NCBI GenBank assembly: GCA_946811185.2
Contig: OX328098.1
Coordinates: 25,429,084-25,493,083, forward strand
Direction of reading: 5' to 3'
Source of the DNA: Hippopus hippopus
Lineage: Eukaryota > Mollusca > Bivalvia > Cardiida > Cardiidae
Length of the DNA stretch: 64,000 nt
The position numbers and the translations under genes were made by a program. Positions 21,325 to 31,674 of this stretch are shown here, one piece after another. Numbering within the stretch: position 1 is the first letter of the stretch; each line of letters starts with the position of its first letter. The notes beneath the pieces were generated by a model. The model made no database searches and was not told the DNA's origin. It was given only the letters and a program-made list of their open reading frames with translations.

Positions 21325-22890
21325 CTGGACAAAAAAAGTTAAGGATCATTATTTTGTTTTAACCTACTTCTGAGAAAGAAATGTATTTTTGGGTAAAATT
21401 GACATCTGTACATTGCTCAGTTCACTATCAATAACACCAGGTTGTTGATTTGTCCTTGCATTTTATGGTTGGGTGACCACACGAAAGCAAAGCATGATAG
21501 TGTCAAAAACAAAATGTAACAGCATATGCAGCGGTTTGATAAAAGTCATCGTTTTGAACTTTTTTGCGGCTGATTTGAGTGTTTGAGGAAACATTTGCAT
21601 TTCTTGGTGAGAATCTGTGATAAGGCACCAATTAGGGAACCAGGAAGCCGCTCAAACGATGGGTATGCTGGAAGGAGGCCGTGTTAAGGGGGGGTAGCTG
21701 CAAATTTTAATGTGTCACAGAGTGTCATCTCAAGACTTTTGAATCATTTCCTTTATACTGGCAATGTTGCTGAAAGACCCCCGATCGAATCGTCCAGTGT
21801 GTACTTTAGCCCGTCATGACCATTATCTGGCGACTATGGCACGCAGGCAAAAGCATAAGTTAACTGTAAACCTCAATAATGACTTTCTTCAAGCAACTGA
21901 GGAGCAAGATCCATAGAAACAGACTCCGTTCTGCAATTACTTGTTCCAAACGATCGGCTGTTTGAACAGTCTTGACAAGACGGTGCCGAAGGGCAACGTT
22001 AGACTTTGTGGGTAACCACGTCAGCTACCAACTCAGTCATTGAACCCCAGTTCTCTTCACAGATGATTCTCGCTTCTGTGTTGACTTTAATTGTGGCTGT
22101 AGGCGAATTTTGCGTACAACTGGAGAACGATTCGCTGATTGTTGTGTTACAGAACACAACCGCTTTTAAGGTGGATCTGTCACAGTTTTGGCTGGCATCA
22201 GTATTGATGGGAATACAGACTTACAAGGTAGTGAATGGCAACCTTGCTGGTGACAGATACGAGAGGCGAGATCCTCTGCCCGACTTTTAGGTCGTATACA
22301 GGTGCTAATGGAAATGGCTTTCTTCCATTTGACCATAATGCAATTCCGCATAGAGCAAGATCAATAAATGATTATCAGGAAGCTGAGACAATTGATCGTA
22401 TTCATTAGACCAGTTGCTTGTCTAACTTGAACTCTGTTACAGCATGCCTTGGACATGCTCCAGAGGACAGTTTCTACTCGATCAGTAGTTCCACGCAACC
22501 GCCAGAAGCTCGAGATTGCGCTCCACCAGGAATGAACCGAAATTCAGCACAACCCTTTTCCGCGGCACACCCGAAACATGCAAAGGTGATGCAATTCTAA
22601 GATTTGAGTTCGCGGTGGGCACACAGATTAGTGATCATGACCTACGAGACATTTGTGGGACAATTTGTTGCTTTACTGTGATACTGCAATCTTGAAATTT
22701 ATTTTGGATTCTAGGGGTGTCTTACCTTTTGTGAATTACCGATTTGATAACAGAATGAATTTGTTAATTTTGAACTGAAACTGATTCAGTTATTGTTGTT
22801 GAGTATTTCTGGTATAATCATAGTTTATTGTCACGTTTTTCCTCTTTTTACGATACATTTAAAAATGATCCTTAACTTTTTTTTGTTCAG
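21325..22890 (+). mobile_element. Tc1-like transposon, complete ends
   Basis: Terminal inverted repeats CTGGACAAAAAAAGTTAA with GGATCATT at the left and their inverse (AATGATCC, TTAACTTTTTTTTGTTCAG) at the right, each next to TA. Length ~1.57 kb fits a Tc1 element. Plus-strand transposase remnants lie between. Confidence 0.88.
21640..22600 (+). pseudogene. Tc1-type transposase, heavily decayed
   Basis: Readable in shifting frames: a helix-turn-helix region (QSVISRLLNHFLYTGNVAER), TMARRQKHKLTVN, then the catalytic region FDHNAIPHRARSINDYQEAE, matching the Tc1 HRAR segment but with histidine next to the expected DN. Further on comes a C-terminal stretch, MLQRTVSTRSVVPRNRQKLE, as in Tc1 proteins. 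The PDLNPIEH box is eroded. Many stops and shifts occur; the frame at 22006-22290 is not the natural one. Inactive. Confidence 0.75.
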
Positions 22891-23079
22891 TATATATAAG
22901 GTCAATGTGTAAATTGCACACGTTTCATTTAATGATTCCAATCACAAAACACTAAAAGGCTACGGATACTATTAAGGTTATTTTTGCATTCCATACAACC
23001 CTGACAGCCAATAACTCTATCCAGAAAAATAAGGGGACGGTAACCTTGGTAGTTAGGTTTTATACACAAAATAATTCCA

Positions 23080-23312
23080 AAATTCTTTATCAAACGACAA
23101 AATTTTAGACTTCTTGAAATCCAAAGCATTTGCAGACGACAAATCACACATGGCTTAAATGTTAGAATTTGTTTTTAAAAGGTTAAAAAAAACATCTTGA
23201 GAGAAGGAGATAGAGACTTTGTTGCCAAAATTTTTCTATCTTCCCACAATGTTTTCAACAGCCATCATCTTCATGGTTGTTTACACTGAGTTTTATTGGA
23301 AAAGGATTAAAC
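23080..23312 (+). repeat. family C MITE, full length
   Basis: CTTTATCAAACGACAAAATT to TTATTGGAAAAGGATTAAAC. Second arm TATCTTCCCACAATGTTTTC; first arm decayed. Confidence 0.75.
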
Positions 23313-23576
23313 GAATTGAAAAAAAAAAAAAATGTAAATTGAAAATAAAAAAAATGAATAAAAAATCTTAAAGTTTGACAAAAAATGCACATATCTCCCT
23401 TTAATTCAAAGGGTTATATTTGTATTTTCTATCGCGAATCTTGCTTGTAAAACAGTAATAACACTTAACGTATTTTGCTACGAAATGGTAAAGAAACTAG
23501 ACTGTTTCATTTGCTCTACATTTTTGCGTTTAAATAACAGAATGGCGGTTTTGCGATCGGTAGGTTGGTCTGTTTC

Positions 23577-23797
23577 TAACTCTTTACCAAACCATCCCGA
23601 CTTTTAACGATCATGGGGAATAAAAAGATTTTGAAAACATTCTGCGAAAAGTAGAAAATGCTGGTAACCAGCATCTTCTCCTTTTCCCTGAATGTTTTGT
23701 TTACTATTAACGATAAATTTCATAATTTGAACCAATTGTCGTCTGCAAATGCTTACAATTTGGACAAGTCTTATTTTTGTCTTTTGGTAAAGAGGTA
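23577..23797 (-). repeat. family C MITE, full length
   Basis: AACTCTTTACCAAACCATCC, hairpin AAAATGCTGGTAACCAGCAT, TTCTCCTTTTCCCTGAATG, end GTCTTTTGGTAAAGAG. Its 3' edge touches the dispersed unit at 23807. Confidence 0.85.
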
Positions 23798-23806
23798 AAA
23801 AGACCA

Positions 23807-24225
23807 CTCGTCACAACTCGGCCGATTCGGTACCTACATCTAACCTCGTCTGTATAAGTCGTTTCCATTTGAGCTGTCAATCGCGTGATCTTATACATGG
23901 CGGTGCCATTGTAAGTCGTTTAGCAACGACATAAACAACCTCGATGAAGTTATTCACATATACCTATCTGTCGGTGAAAACTTCAATCGGAATTGATAAA
24001 CCGCGTTAAAAAATAAAGGTAAGGAATGATTGTCAACTGAAATATAGTTAGAAAGAGTTCGATAGAAAATTGAGACTCAAGTTTCCTTTTTTAAGAGGAG
24101 CCTTACAATTTTCAGAACGGTAAAACGGCGTATTTTCGGCGAAGAAATGTACCGTGTAGGTGCATATCAAGCTACAAGATACAGCTGAGGGATTTGATCA
24201 CCGGATCATCCGAGGTTTGCGGAAT
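23807..24225. repeat. dispersed ~420-bp unit R, copy 1
   Basis: Near-identical to 33746-34176, from CTCGTCACAACTCGGCCG to GAGGTTTGC(G/C)GAAT. Flanked by the 13-bp direct repeat GGTAAAAAGACCA at 23794-23806 and 24226-24238, which looks like a target-site duplication of the length retroposons make. It has no clear poly-A, terminal inverted repeats or coding frame. Internal landmark: TACATGGCGGTGCCATTG followed by GTAAGT-like sequence. Confidence 0.8.
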
Positions 24226-24620
24226 GGTAAAAAGACCAGACATGACGTCATTATAGTATTCAAATACTATTATACACGTAATCGACGCATGTAACTGGTC
24301 ATGTGACATTCTGAAAAGCTCCGTCTGAAGAAGCCTGTATTACCTGCCCCTAACACTAAGTTATCGGGTCGACGTATGGCGGGTTACCAGACTACCTCTA
24401 AATGCGTTACAGATTTAATTTTTACTGTGGAATCATTTTTTGTAGGCTGCAATGCGTCCGCTACTTTGTTGCCTACTACTAACTTTTGCGTTACAAAATT
24501 CAGCAGTAAAGCATTTTTAGAGGTATCCTTGTTTATTAATTTCTGACTAGCTTCCTAAAAAGTTTTACATATTTACTTTTTACTGCGGAATTACAATTTA
24601 CGGGAGGTAATACGTCTTTT
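24226..24620. other. gene-free stretch, nothing recognised
   Basis: No repeat family or protein motif. GGTAAAAAGACCA at its start belongs to the direct repeat around unit R. Confidence 0.4.
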
Positions 24621-24630
24621 ACTTCCGGTT

Positions 24631-24718
24631 CATTTTCGCAAGCCAAGGTGACGATCACCACGTAGATCTTATCATGATAAGATCTACGTGGTGATCGTCA
24701 CCTTGGCTTGCGAAAATG
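24631..24718. repeat. perfect 88-bp palindrome with 9-bp flanking repeat
   Basis: Two 44-bp arms with no spacer and no mismatch: CATTTTCGCAAGCCAAGG, TGACGATCACCACGTAG, ATCTTATCA, then the exact inverse from 24675. CTTCCGGTT stands directly on both sides (24622-24630 and 24719-24727), as expected for a target-site duplication. A 9-bp duplication is typical of Mutator-like elements. Confidence 0.88.
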
Positions 24719-24907
24719 CTTCCGGTTAGGCAAGTGCAGTTTGAACACAGCTATGAATGCAATTAAAACAAAATAAATACTATTTTTAATTATTCTAATG
24801 TTTTTCGCCACCTGAGACAAGATTATTTCGCCTACAGCACATCCTGATATGATATCATTTCTGCCAGTATTATTTAGATCATAATAGTAAGAATAACTAT
24901 AGTAATA

Positions 24908-25128
24908 CTGACTCTTTACCGCACAGTCCCGAGTTTAACAACCCTGGGGGTAGGCATCTGAAATCATAGTGGTCAAGAACAAAATGCTGGTATCTAGCAT
25001 TTTCTTCTTTTCCTACAACGTTTTCTATCCTTACAAAGATAAGTTCCATCCATCATTTGAGCTTTTTTTTGGTCGTTTGCAATTGGTATTATTTTTGAAA
25101 AATCTAAAATTTTGTCATTGGTAAACTT
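24908..25128 (-). repeat. family C MITE, full length
   Basis: ACTCTTTACCGCACAGTCCC, hairpin AAAATGCTGGTATCTAGCAT, end AAATTTTGTCATTGGTAAAC. Confidence 0.8.
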
Positions 25129-25249
25129 TGCTGGGAACAATAATTGTGCTATATGAATTGTGATTTCACTACTTCATAACAATCTTTTGACACTTTATTT
25201 TAGGAATATATTTTGAAGCTAACTTCAAAGGCGAGCAGTTTTGCTTGGC

Positions 25250-25476
25250 TTCAACTCTTTCTCAAACGCCAAAAATTAAGGCTTAACCAAGTTGAAAGCA
25301 TTTGCAGACGACAAATAAAATGCTACTCGAAACATGAAATTTGTTATTCAAAGAGTGCAAAACGAAGGTTTGGAAAAAAGATAAAATGCTGGTTAACAGC
25401 ATTTCTTCTTTATCTACAGTGTTTTTTAAAAAGTTTCTTTTTCAGGGTAGTTAAAAACTCGGGATAGTGGAGTAGA
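25250..25476 (+). repeat. family C MITE, full length
   Basis: CAACTCTTTCTCAAACGCC, ATTTGCAGACGACAAATAAA, hairpin AAATGCTGGTTAACAGCATT, end AAAACTCGGGATAGTGGAG. Confidence 0.82.
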
Positions 25477-25599
25477 GGCTTTAATAATGCGTCAGTAAGT
25501 TTTATGTATGATACTGGATTATGGCAATTATACTAGTAATCAAAATCTTACTATCAGAAAAAATAAGAAGCCCCCGTAAAGACGAATATAAAGCCCCAA

Positions 25600-25745
25600 A
25601 GAAAATTGTAGGAAGGGTAAATGTTCATTTTAAATTAATTCGAAAACGTTGTCAGAAAAAGAGCAATTCCTTGGTTTGAAAGTAGCAGTCCCTTTCCTAC
25701 TACGTTTTCAAGAATTGTCGACTGTAGGTCGAGAAAAACAATGTT
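25600..25745 (+). repeat. possible family C remnant
   Basis: GTTGTCAGAAAAAGAGCAAT and CCTTTCCTACTACGTTTTC loosely match C arms. Low certainty. Confidence 0.3.
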
Positions 25746-25769
25746 CATGCAATCAATACAACATCCGAC

Positions 25770-25983
25770 TGTTAACCCGTAACCTGCTAAATAACTAGAA
25801 TGAAATTTTCATTTCGATAGTAAAAACCCAAATATTGCTATTTTAACGTTTTGTTTTGGGGAATAATATCTCCTTCTCGGATAGTGTAGATCCAAGATCA
25901 GACTGCACGTTCTGTGCAGTCTGATCTTGATCTACACTGTCCGCAAAAGGGCAGTGAGTCCCACTTAACAGCCTAAGGGTTAA
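25770..25983 (-). repeat. family B MITE, full length
   Basis: TTAACCCGTAACCTGCTAAA to GCCTAAGGGTTAAC. Core arms AGATCAGACTGCAC and GTGCAGTCTGATCT around TTCT. Confidence 0.9.
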
Positions 25984-26653
25984 CTCTGCGACAAAAATAA
26001 ATTTTGTAATATCTGCCTTATCAGAATAATTTAAGTTTTACAGTTTTAATACCATTAAAATTGGTTCTAGAAATAGAAAAATCTATTATTCTTTAGCGTG
26101 GAGAATGGATTAGAAATAAATCTGAGTCATGCTCTGTGAAAATTGGGCTTCTTGCATCTGCAGAAAGTATCGATTCAGGTCAGCCTGCGCATCCTGGGTC
26201 GAAACGTTTTGCTATAGGTCAATTTTCTGCATGTCAAGGAAGCAGTGTAGGAGCACATTTGTCTTACGTAAGACTGATGCGGTCGCATTTGTCTCACATG
26301 AGACAAATGGGACCTCAAATGTCTAACCAAAAAAAACACTTGTGTGACAAATGTGCTCCGATCGAGTTTTTTGAGGGACAGGTAAGCACATTTGTCTCAT
26401 GTCATTTTTTATGCAATACAAGCACATTTGTCAAATATTTTTCGACGGCAGAAAAAATCTTAGAATCGAGGTTTGCCGTTTTACCTCATGTCAAGTGTAA
26501 TCACCAGTAGGTTTGCTAATGCTTTTTTTTAAAATAAAATATTAAACCTAAAAACTGCAGTGGAACTATTAATTCCAATATCTCTAATTCAAGAAATTTG
26601 AGTGGCTGAACCTTAAGGTGTACACTGAAACATACGGAATCCCGTTAGTGTCA

Positions 26654-26886
26654 TATGGAATATCGTGCCTCTCATCCCTAGGGCGAGACACGAGAATCGG
26701 GTGGGACCCGATATTCCGACGAGACACTACGCGAGACATGATATTGTAACACGAGGTCTCGCACTGTCGCAATATCCCATACCATGAGATACCATACCAT
26801 GAGATTTCGCGGTAGAATATCGTGTCTCGCTTCGTTTTTCGTCGGAATCTCGCGTCTCGCTTCGTTACGAGGCCCGATATTCCATA
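26654..26886. repeat. 233-bp MITE with TATGGAATATCG ends
   Basis: Terminal inverted repeats TATGGAATATCGTGCCTC and GAGGCCCGATATTCCATA differ at one position. The interior is rich in GAGACACGAGAAT, CGAGACATGATATT, ATCGTGTCTCGC and TCTCGCGTCTCGC, i.e. the same motif in both orientations. A CCATACCATGAGATA direct duplication lies at 26777-26806. Confidence 0.78.
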
Positions 26887-27427
26887 ATTATGGCATTACC
26901 CGGATTCCTTTGGGAACTCGTGCACGTTGTAAGTGCTTTTTAGACTAGCGAAGCTAGTCTATAGGTATCCAGATTGAGTCAGACTCAGTGTAAAAAAAAA
27001 ACCCACAGTCGCCAAATACTGCCTCACAGAAAAATAATTCTTTACTCTTAGGAATCTTAATTCTGTCATATATGACAATTTTGATAAAAAGCACAGACCT
27101 TCTACCATCCGGATTTGAACATGTCTACTTAAAAAGTAATAGACTGTACAAGATGTCATTGATAGGGTGCATGATGTTTGCTTATATGTAAATCAAGTGA
27201 CCTATGCAAATCAGGCTCATATCACTGATTCCTATACAGCAGTAGGCTACTTAAAAGTATGAATGGATCTAAAAATAGATACCCCCAGGTAAGATGTAGT
27301 AAATCGCAGCTACACAAACCCTCACTGGACAGGGAACCCTTCTCATTCCTTCAGTCATTCACCATTTAGATCATTGTGAACGTGGAACTGATAGGCTTAT
27401 GTTACACTGTTATTTTACGTCTTGTAT

Positions 27428-27650
27428 ATTAACCCTTTACCACACAATCCCGAGTTTTCACGAAAGTGGTGGAGAAGCCCTTTGAAAATAATGCGGGAAA
27501 AGGAGAAAATGCTGGTTACCAACATTTTCTCTTTTTCTCATATTGTTTTCAGCCCTTTTAGAATATGCTTTCATCAATTTAGCCACATGGTCTGGAACAG
27601 CTTTTAATGTGGAGGGCTGTAATTTTTTTCGTTTTGTAAAGAGTTAAATG
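27428..27650 (-). repeat. family C MITE, full length
   Basis: TTAACCCTTTACCACACAAT, hairpin AAAATGCTGGTTACCAACAT, end TTTCGTTTTGTAAAGAGTTA. Confidence 0.85.
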
Positions 27651-27694
27651 GTTAACTATTACATCTTGTGCTTTTGATTAACTGTATAATCCAA

Positions 27695-27885
27695 CTTAAT
27701 CCTTAACCAGCTAAAATAAAACTTGAATAAAGCTTTCAAGCAAATTGTAGAAAGATAAATATTGCAATTTCAGACATATTTTTGAGAAAAATATATCCTA
27801 AAGGTTATCAGATAGTGTAGATCCAACATCAGACTGTACAGTCTGTGCAGTCTGATCTTGATCTACACTGTCTGTCTGTCCACCC
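27695..27885 (-). repeat. family B MITE, one end replaced
   Basis: TCCTTAACCAGCTAAAATAA, core CATCAGACTGTACAGTC and GTGCAGTCTGATCTTGATC; it breaks off at CTGTCTGTCTGTCC. Confidence 0.8.
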
Positions 27886-28164
27886 GAACAGACATCTTTA
27901 AAAATCCTTGATGAAAACTTATGGAACTTCATACTTGTATTCCTTACGATAGTCCGCCGATTAAGATATTTTTCTTTTTTTCATTTGATGCCGTGCCATC
28001 GGAAAAGGGGTTGATGTATATTTCCATTATGGACTGATACCTCTGACTATTGGACAAAATTTTATGAAACTTCATATTCATCTTGTTTATTATAAGCCGT
28101 AGACAATCATTATTTGTTTTTTGCTCCACTGGCCGAAGACCAGCGGGCTTATGTTATGGCCCGG

Positions 28165-28215
28165 TGTCCGTCGTGCGTCCGTCCGTGCGTGCGTGCGTCC
28201 GTCCGTCCGTCCGTG
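28165..28215. repeat. CGTC/CGTG microsatellite
   Basis: GTCCGTCGTGCGTCCGTCCG and further CGTG/CGTC units, at the position where the second Helentron-like copy has its CGTCGTG run. Confidence 0.9.
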
Positions 28216-28799
28216 AGTGCGTTAACTTTTATTTCAAACATCTTCTTCTCTAAAACTACCCACCCAAATTCGATGAAACTTCACAGAAATTATCCTGCCA
28301 TGGTCCTCTTCAGAATTTCTTGAAAGAATTGATTTCTTCAAAAATTATGGTTGCCATGGTAACAAAACTGAAAAATATTGAAAATATTAAAAAAATCTTC
28401 TTCTCTGAAACCATAAGGTCCAGGGCTACTGAATTTAGTATGTAGCTTTATCTAATGGACCTTTAACAAGTTTCTTCATATTATAGGCCTGGGGTCAAAA
28501 TTGGCTCCATCCCAGGGATCATAAGTTTAACATGGGCTTGCTTATATAGTCACTTCAATTTAAATATTAATCAAGGGAAATAACTCCTGTTATAAGAGAT
28601 AAAGTTTGTTACTATTTACCTCCCTTGATTATCAAACTGCAGTGATACATGATTGGTGCTAGGTACTTAAGTTTTTTTGATAGAATATATTCTCTTTTCA
28701 GGGAGAGTTATTGATTTTGTTGCTAATAGCTATGCTCACGTGAGTGGAATATTAAATTCAAAGTAAGGTTTCTATCATTCAGTTTTTCCCTGAACTTTA

Positions 28800-28912
28800 C
28801 CTTTCATGCCAATGAATAAACCTGCTTGTATTGCCTGACAATGTTCAATGTTTTTGAAAGTCTTCTCTTTCAGGGTCATCAACACTTCGATTTGTGTGGT
28901 AAAGGGTTAAAA
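28800..28912 (+). repeat. family C fragment inside the Helentron-like element
   Basis: GACAATGTTCAATGTTTTTG, TCTTTCAGGGTCATCAAC, TTTGTGTGGTAAAGGGTTAA: the 3' third of C. Confidence 0.7.
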
Positions 28913-28953
28913 AACCAGTGGAGCGATAAAGGACCATCATGGCCCTCTTGTTA

Positions 28954-29660
28954 TCTAATTAAATGCTATGCTATGGTAAAAAGGGGTCTTAATGGATAAT
29001 TTCATTATGTATCAATAACAAAAAGGCCATGTGTACATGCAAAACACAATACCTCTTATATGTTTCTGTCTAAAGAAGTCTTTAGGAGATATCATTTCAA
29101 CAAAATAACCCGTTTTAAATTGAAAGTTAACAAACAGAAGTTTTTCATGATATTTCTTGTTTTGAGAAAAAAGTAGTCAAGAGCGTCGTGTAAAGTCAAT
29201 GGACTGAACTGGATCTGAATTTGACCGGATTGGACTTAATAACCCGAATGAACCGATGGAACTGGAACGGACTCAGTAACTGAATTTGACAATTTTTCTT
29301 CAGTCTTGTATAAACCAACCGAGTTTTACATTTATTTTACCATAGCCACAAATTTCAAATTCGCTAGTCTGTCAGTACTTTCAGTGCTTTGACTCAATGG
29401 CGAATCTGAGAGCAGCAATTCTCGGAAAATGGCGATATTGTTTTTTTCATATTTCTGATGGAAACTTCAAGTGAAGACACTATTCGATTAAGTGATTTTT
29501 AATACATCTCTAAGTAGGTCTGTTATCGCAGATAATTTTCAGGTTATAAATGTGGACAGACAGACGGACAGAGAGACAGACAGGCAACTAATTTCTATAC
29601 CCGCCTTTTCGGACAATTACAATGTACTAAGCAGAAACAGTTTTCCTACTGAGTAAAATT
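28954..29660. other. interior of the 3.6-kb element, nothing recognised
   Basis: AT-rich. A short ACAGACAGACGGACAG run lies near 29556-29584. No coding motif. Confidence 0.4.
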
Positions 29661-30007
29661 TTAGTATAGATAGAATGTGAGACAAATGTGCTTCGAGTGT
29701 CCTTCCTATTGTGTGTCAAAGACATCTGTCTCATTTCCAATTTGTCGTAAATATGAATGTTTACGAGCACATCAGTCACACCTCGTGAGACAAATGTGCT
29801 CCGAGACAAATGTGCTCCTACAAAGCAGTGTTTCTTATGATTCAGTCAGTTGTTATACAAGGATTTTATGGATCCTTAACTATATGATTGACTTGCGTGG
29901 TATCTTGCATCACAGAGATGCATTAAGCCGCCAATAAGCCGCTCATTTCGTATAGCCAATTAAACCCCAAATATTGCAATTTTGAAACTAATTTCACCTA
30001 AAATGAA

Positions 30008-30075
30008 TCACATCTAACGCGACAGATCAGACTGCAGGTTCTATGCTGTCTGATCTTTGGCTTTCGAATTTTCGG
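30008..30075. repeat. family B core fragment
   Basis: CAGATCAGACTGCAGGTTC and TGCTGTCTGATCTTTGG only. Confidence 0.6.
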
Positions 30076-30077
30076 AT

Positions 30078-30343
30078 CTGAGCAGCGTTCTGGAGAAAGG
30101 GGTCTTAATGCATCTCCGTGATACATTATACCAAGCAAATTATCATATAATTATGTATCCACATGAGCCATTTTGCCTTACAACTAACTGAATCCTGAGG
30201 TAGAATTGTCCTATTACATGCAAAAAATTTCACCAAAGTAAAAAGTTTCGATCCAGGTCAGCCTGCGCGGAATGCGCAGGCTGATCTGGATCGATACTTT
30301 TTGCAGCTGCATTAAACCACTTTTTCACAGAGCGTGGCTAATA
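30078..30343 (-). repeat. family A MITE, full length
   Basis: GAGCAGCGTTCTGGAGAAAG to CACAGAGCGTGGCTA. Core arms GATCCAGGTCAGCCTGCGC and GCGCAGGCTGATCTGGATC. The outer GATCC/GGATC pair replaces the GACCC/GGGTC of most copies on both arms. Confidence 0.9.
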
Positions 30344-31216
30344 TGCTAGCCGCAATATTTATGTGCAAACAAGTCCTTGACGAGTCTCATCAGTTACTTG
30401 GTGTAAATAACTGCAAAAGCATAGTATTTAAAGGGGCGGTTTAAGATTTTTGCTGCTACATTTAAAAAAAAAATGTTAAATACTGGTAAATAATACAAAA
30501 TATAACACGTTACTCTTTCCTGTAAACGTGAAGAAATGGGGACAGTTCCATGCTGTAAAACGATACAAAGGACCAGTGTCCGTAAGGCTGTTTTCATGGT
30601 CGTAGCTTGTTTTCTTTAAACTTTGTATACGGAAACTTATTCATGTTGGCTGTAATATAAATGTTGTATTTAATGACTGTGTTCGAGTGGGAAAGTAGCT
30701 GGAGTCTTCGAAAGAATGTTGTGTCCAGCATCGGCAAGATAACCCCGGGAACGCACTGAAAGGCGCACCGCGGTGTCTTGATATCTCTGAAGTAATTTTT
30801 GAAGAAGCGGCAGCATCAAACATTAAAAATCAAAAATTCACAGATTGCTATTCACGGTTTAAAGCGATTGTTGCCGTTTGCCTTACGAGCATCTAGTCAT
30901 TTTGCTTTAATGGTATAGTGAGTAACTATGAGAAGGAAGACGTTGATAATGTTTTAAAAATATTTATATTTTAATCTATCCTCGGAGTTTTCTTCAAATG
31001 TATAGAGTATTTTACGGGATTTTGCCATCAATTTCTGTTTTCATCGAAAGTGAGACAATTTTGTAAGGTATAATTGCGCATATCCACGACATCAACACAA
31101 CATCTGCCGTTGCAAATAAAGCTTTTGAAGTATTTATTCTTATTAAATTGTTTCATTATGCAAAACCGTTTCTGTAGTTACTTTCTGCATCAATATCTGT
31201 TTCAGGAGGTGATAAT
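30344..31216. other. gene-free stretch, nothing recognised
   Basis: No repeat family or protein motif found on either strand. Confidence 0.4.
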
Positions 31217-31217
31217 T

Positions 31218-31455
31218 TAACCCTTTACCAAACAATCCCAAGTTTTGACGACATTACAGAAGAAACGTTTTCGAATACTTTGTGGAAAAATGAGAAATTG
31301 TTGGTCTTCCCGCGGCATTTCCTCCATTTCCCACAGTGTTTACTATCCTTCCAATGAAAAAACAAAACAAAACAGTTTTTGAGTAACATTTGTCTCCCTT
31401 AAATACTTTCAGTTTGGACAAGTCTAAAATAGTTCATTATGTAAAGAGTAAGTTA
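31218..31455 (-). repeat. family C MITE, full length
   Basis: TTAACCCTTTACCAAACAAT, AATTGTTGGTCTTCCCGCGG in place of a clean hairpin, end AGTTCATTATGTAAAGAGTA. Confidence 0.75.
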
Positions 31456-31674
31456 CGGGCATCACTGTGTTTATAATCTTGTTACGAGATGTCGGCATGG
31501 TGACATTTTATTCTAACGTTTGTTTCATGTTATCACTCTTGACAATATCACAATACAAATGTCAGTTTTGAAAGTTTTTTTTGTTGATCTAGTCGAAAGC
31601 TCGAAGTTCCTTGACATGCTGCAGATATGTTCAAGATTTGTATGTACTTTAGCCTGGGTCGAACGACAGAATAT

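Larger units (their letters stand above)
28123..28953 (+). mobile_element. Helentron-like non-autonomous element, copy 1
   Basis: The start GCTCCACTGG is mirrored by CCAGTGGAGC at 28915-28924, followed by a stem-loop (AGGACCATCATGGCCCT, 28930-28946) and CTTGTTAT. Offset terminal inverted repeats with a 3' stem-loop are the layout of Helentron/Helitron2-type elements. The 5' end runs into a CGTC/CGTG microsatellite (28165-28215). Same architecture and 3' end as 38392-40090. No coding capacity. A family C fragment lies inside near the 3' end. Confidence 0.62.
26248..29822. mobile_element. 3.6-kb non-autonomous TIR element (hAT-like?)
   Basis: Opens TAGGAGCACATTTGTCT and closes with the inverse (GACAAATGTGCTCCTA, then CA). 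Flanked by the 8-bp direct repeat AAGCAGTG (26240-26247, 29823-29830). If instead the ends are TG...CA, the duplication is AAGCAG (6 bp). Both terminal regions carry several extra copies of GCACATTTGTCTCA in both orientations (26260-26440, 29675-29822), as in hAT subterminal regions. No transposase frame is seen. Inside are a 233-bp MITE, C and B copies and a Helentron-like element. An 8-bp duplication favours hAT. Confidence 0.7.
26128..29946 (+). repeat. family A MITE split by a 3.6-kb element
   Basis: The 5' part (26128-26247: GAGTCATGCTCTGTGAAAAT to GCATGTCAAGGAAGCAGTG) resumes at 29823 (AAGCAGTGTTTCTTATGATT, then TTTTATGGATCCTTAACTAT and GAGATGCATTAAGCCG). The core hairpin is shortened. 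AAGCAGTG appears at both junctions. Confidence 0.85.

Noticed and set aside
22006..22290. 94-codon open frame inside the Tc1-like element
   Set aside because: Out of frame with the transposase remnants on either side.
23807..24225. Host gene first exon (ATGGCGG... then GTAAGT)
   Set aside because: The reading frame is very short and the whole unit recurs at 33746 with different flanks, so it is a dispersed repeat here.
26230..26440. CRISPR-like array of GCACATTTGTCTC motifs
   Set aside because: Motifs occur in both orientations at uneven spacing and cluster at the ends of a transposable element.
26248..29822. LTR retrotransposon with TG...CA ends
   Set aside because: The two ends are inverted, not direct, repeats, and no gag or pol similarity was seen.
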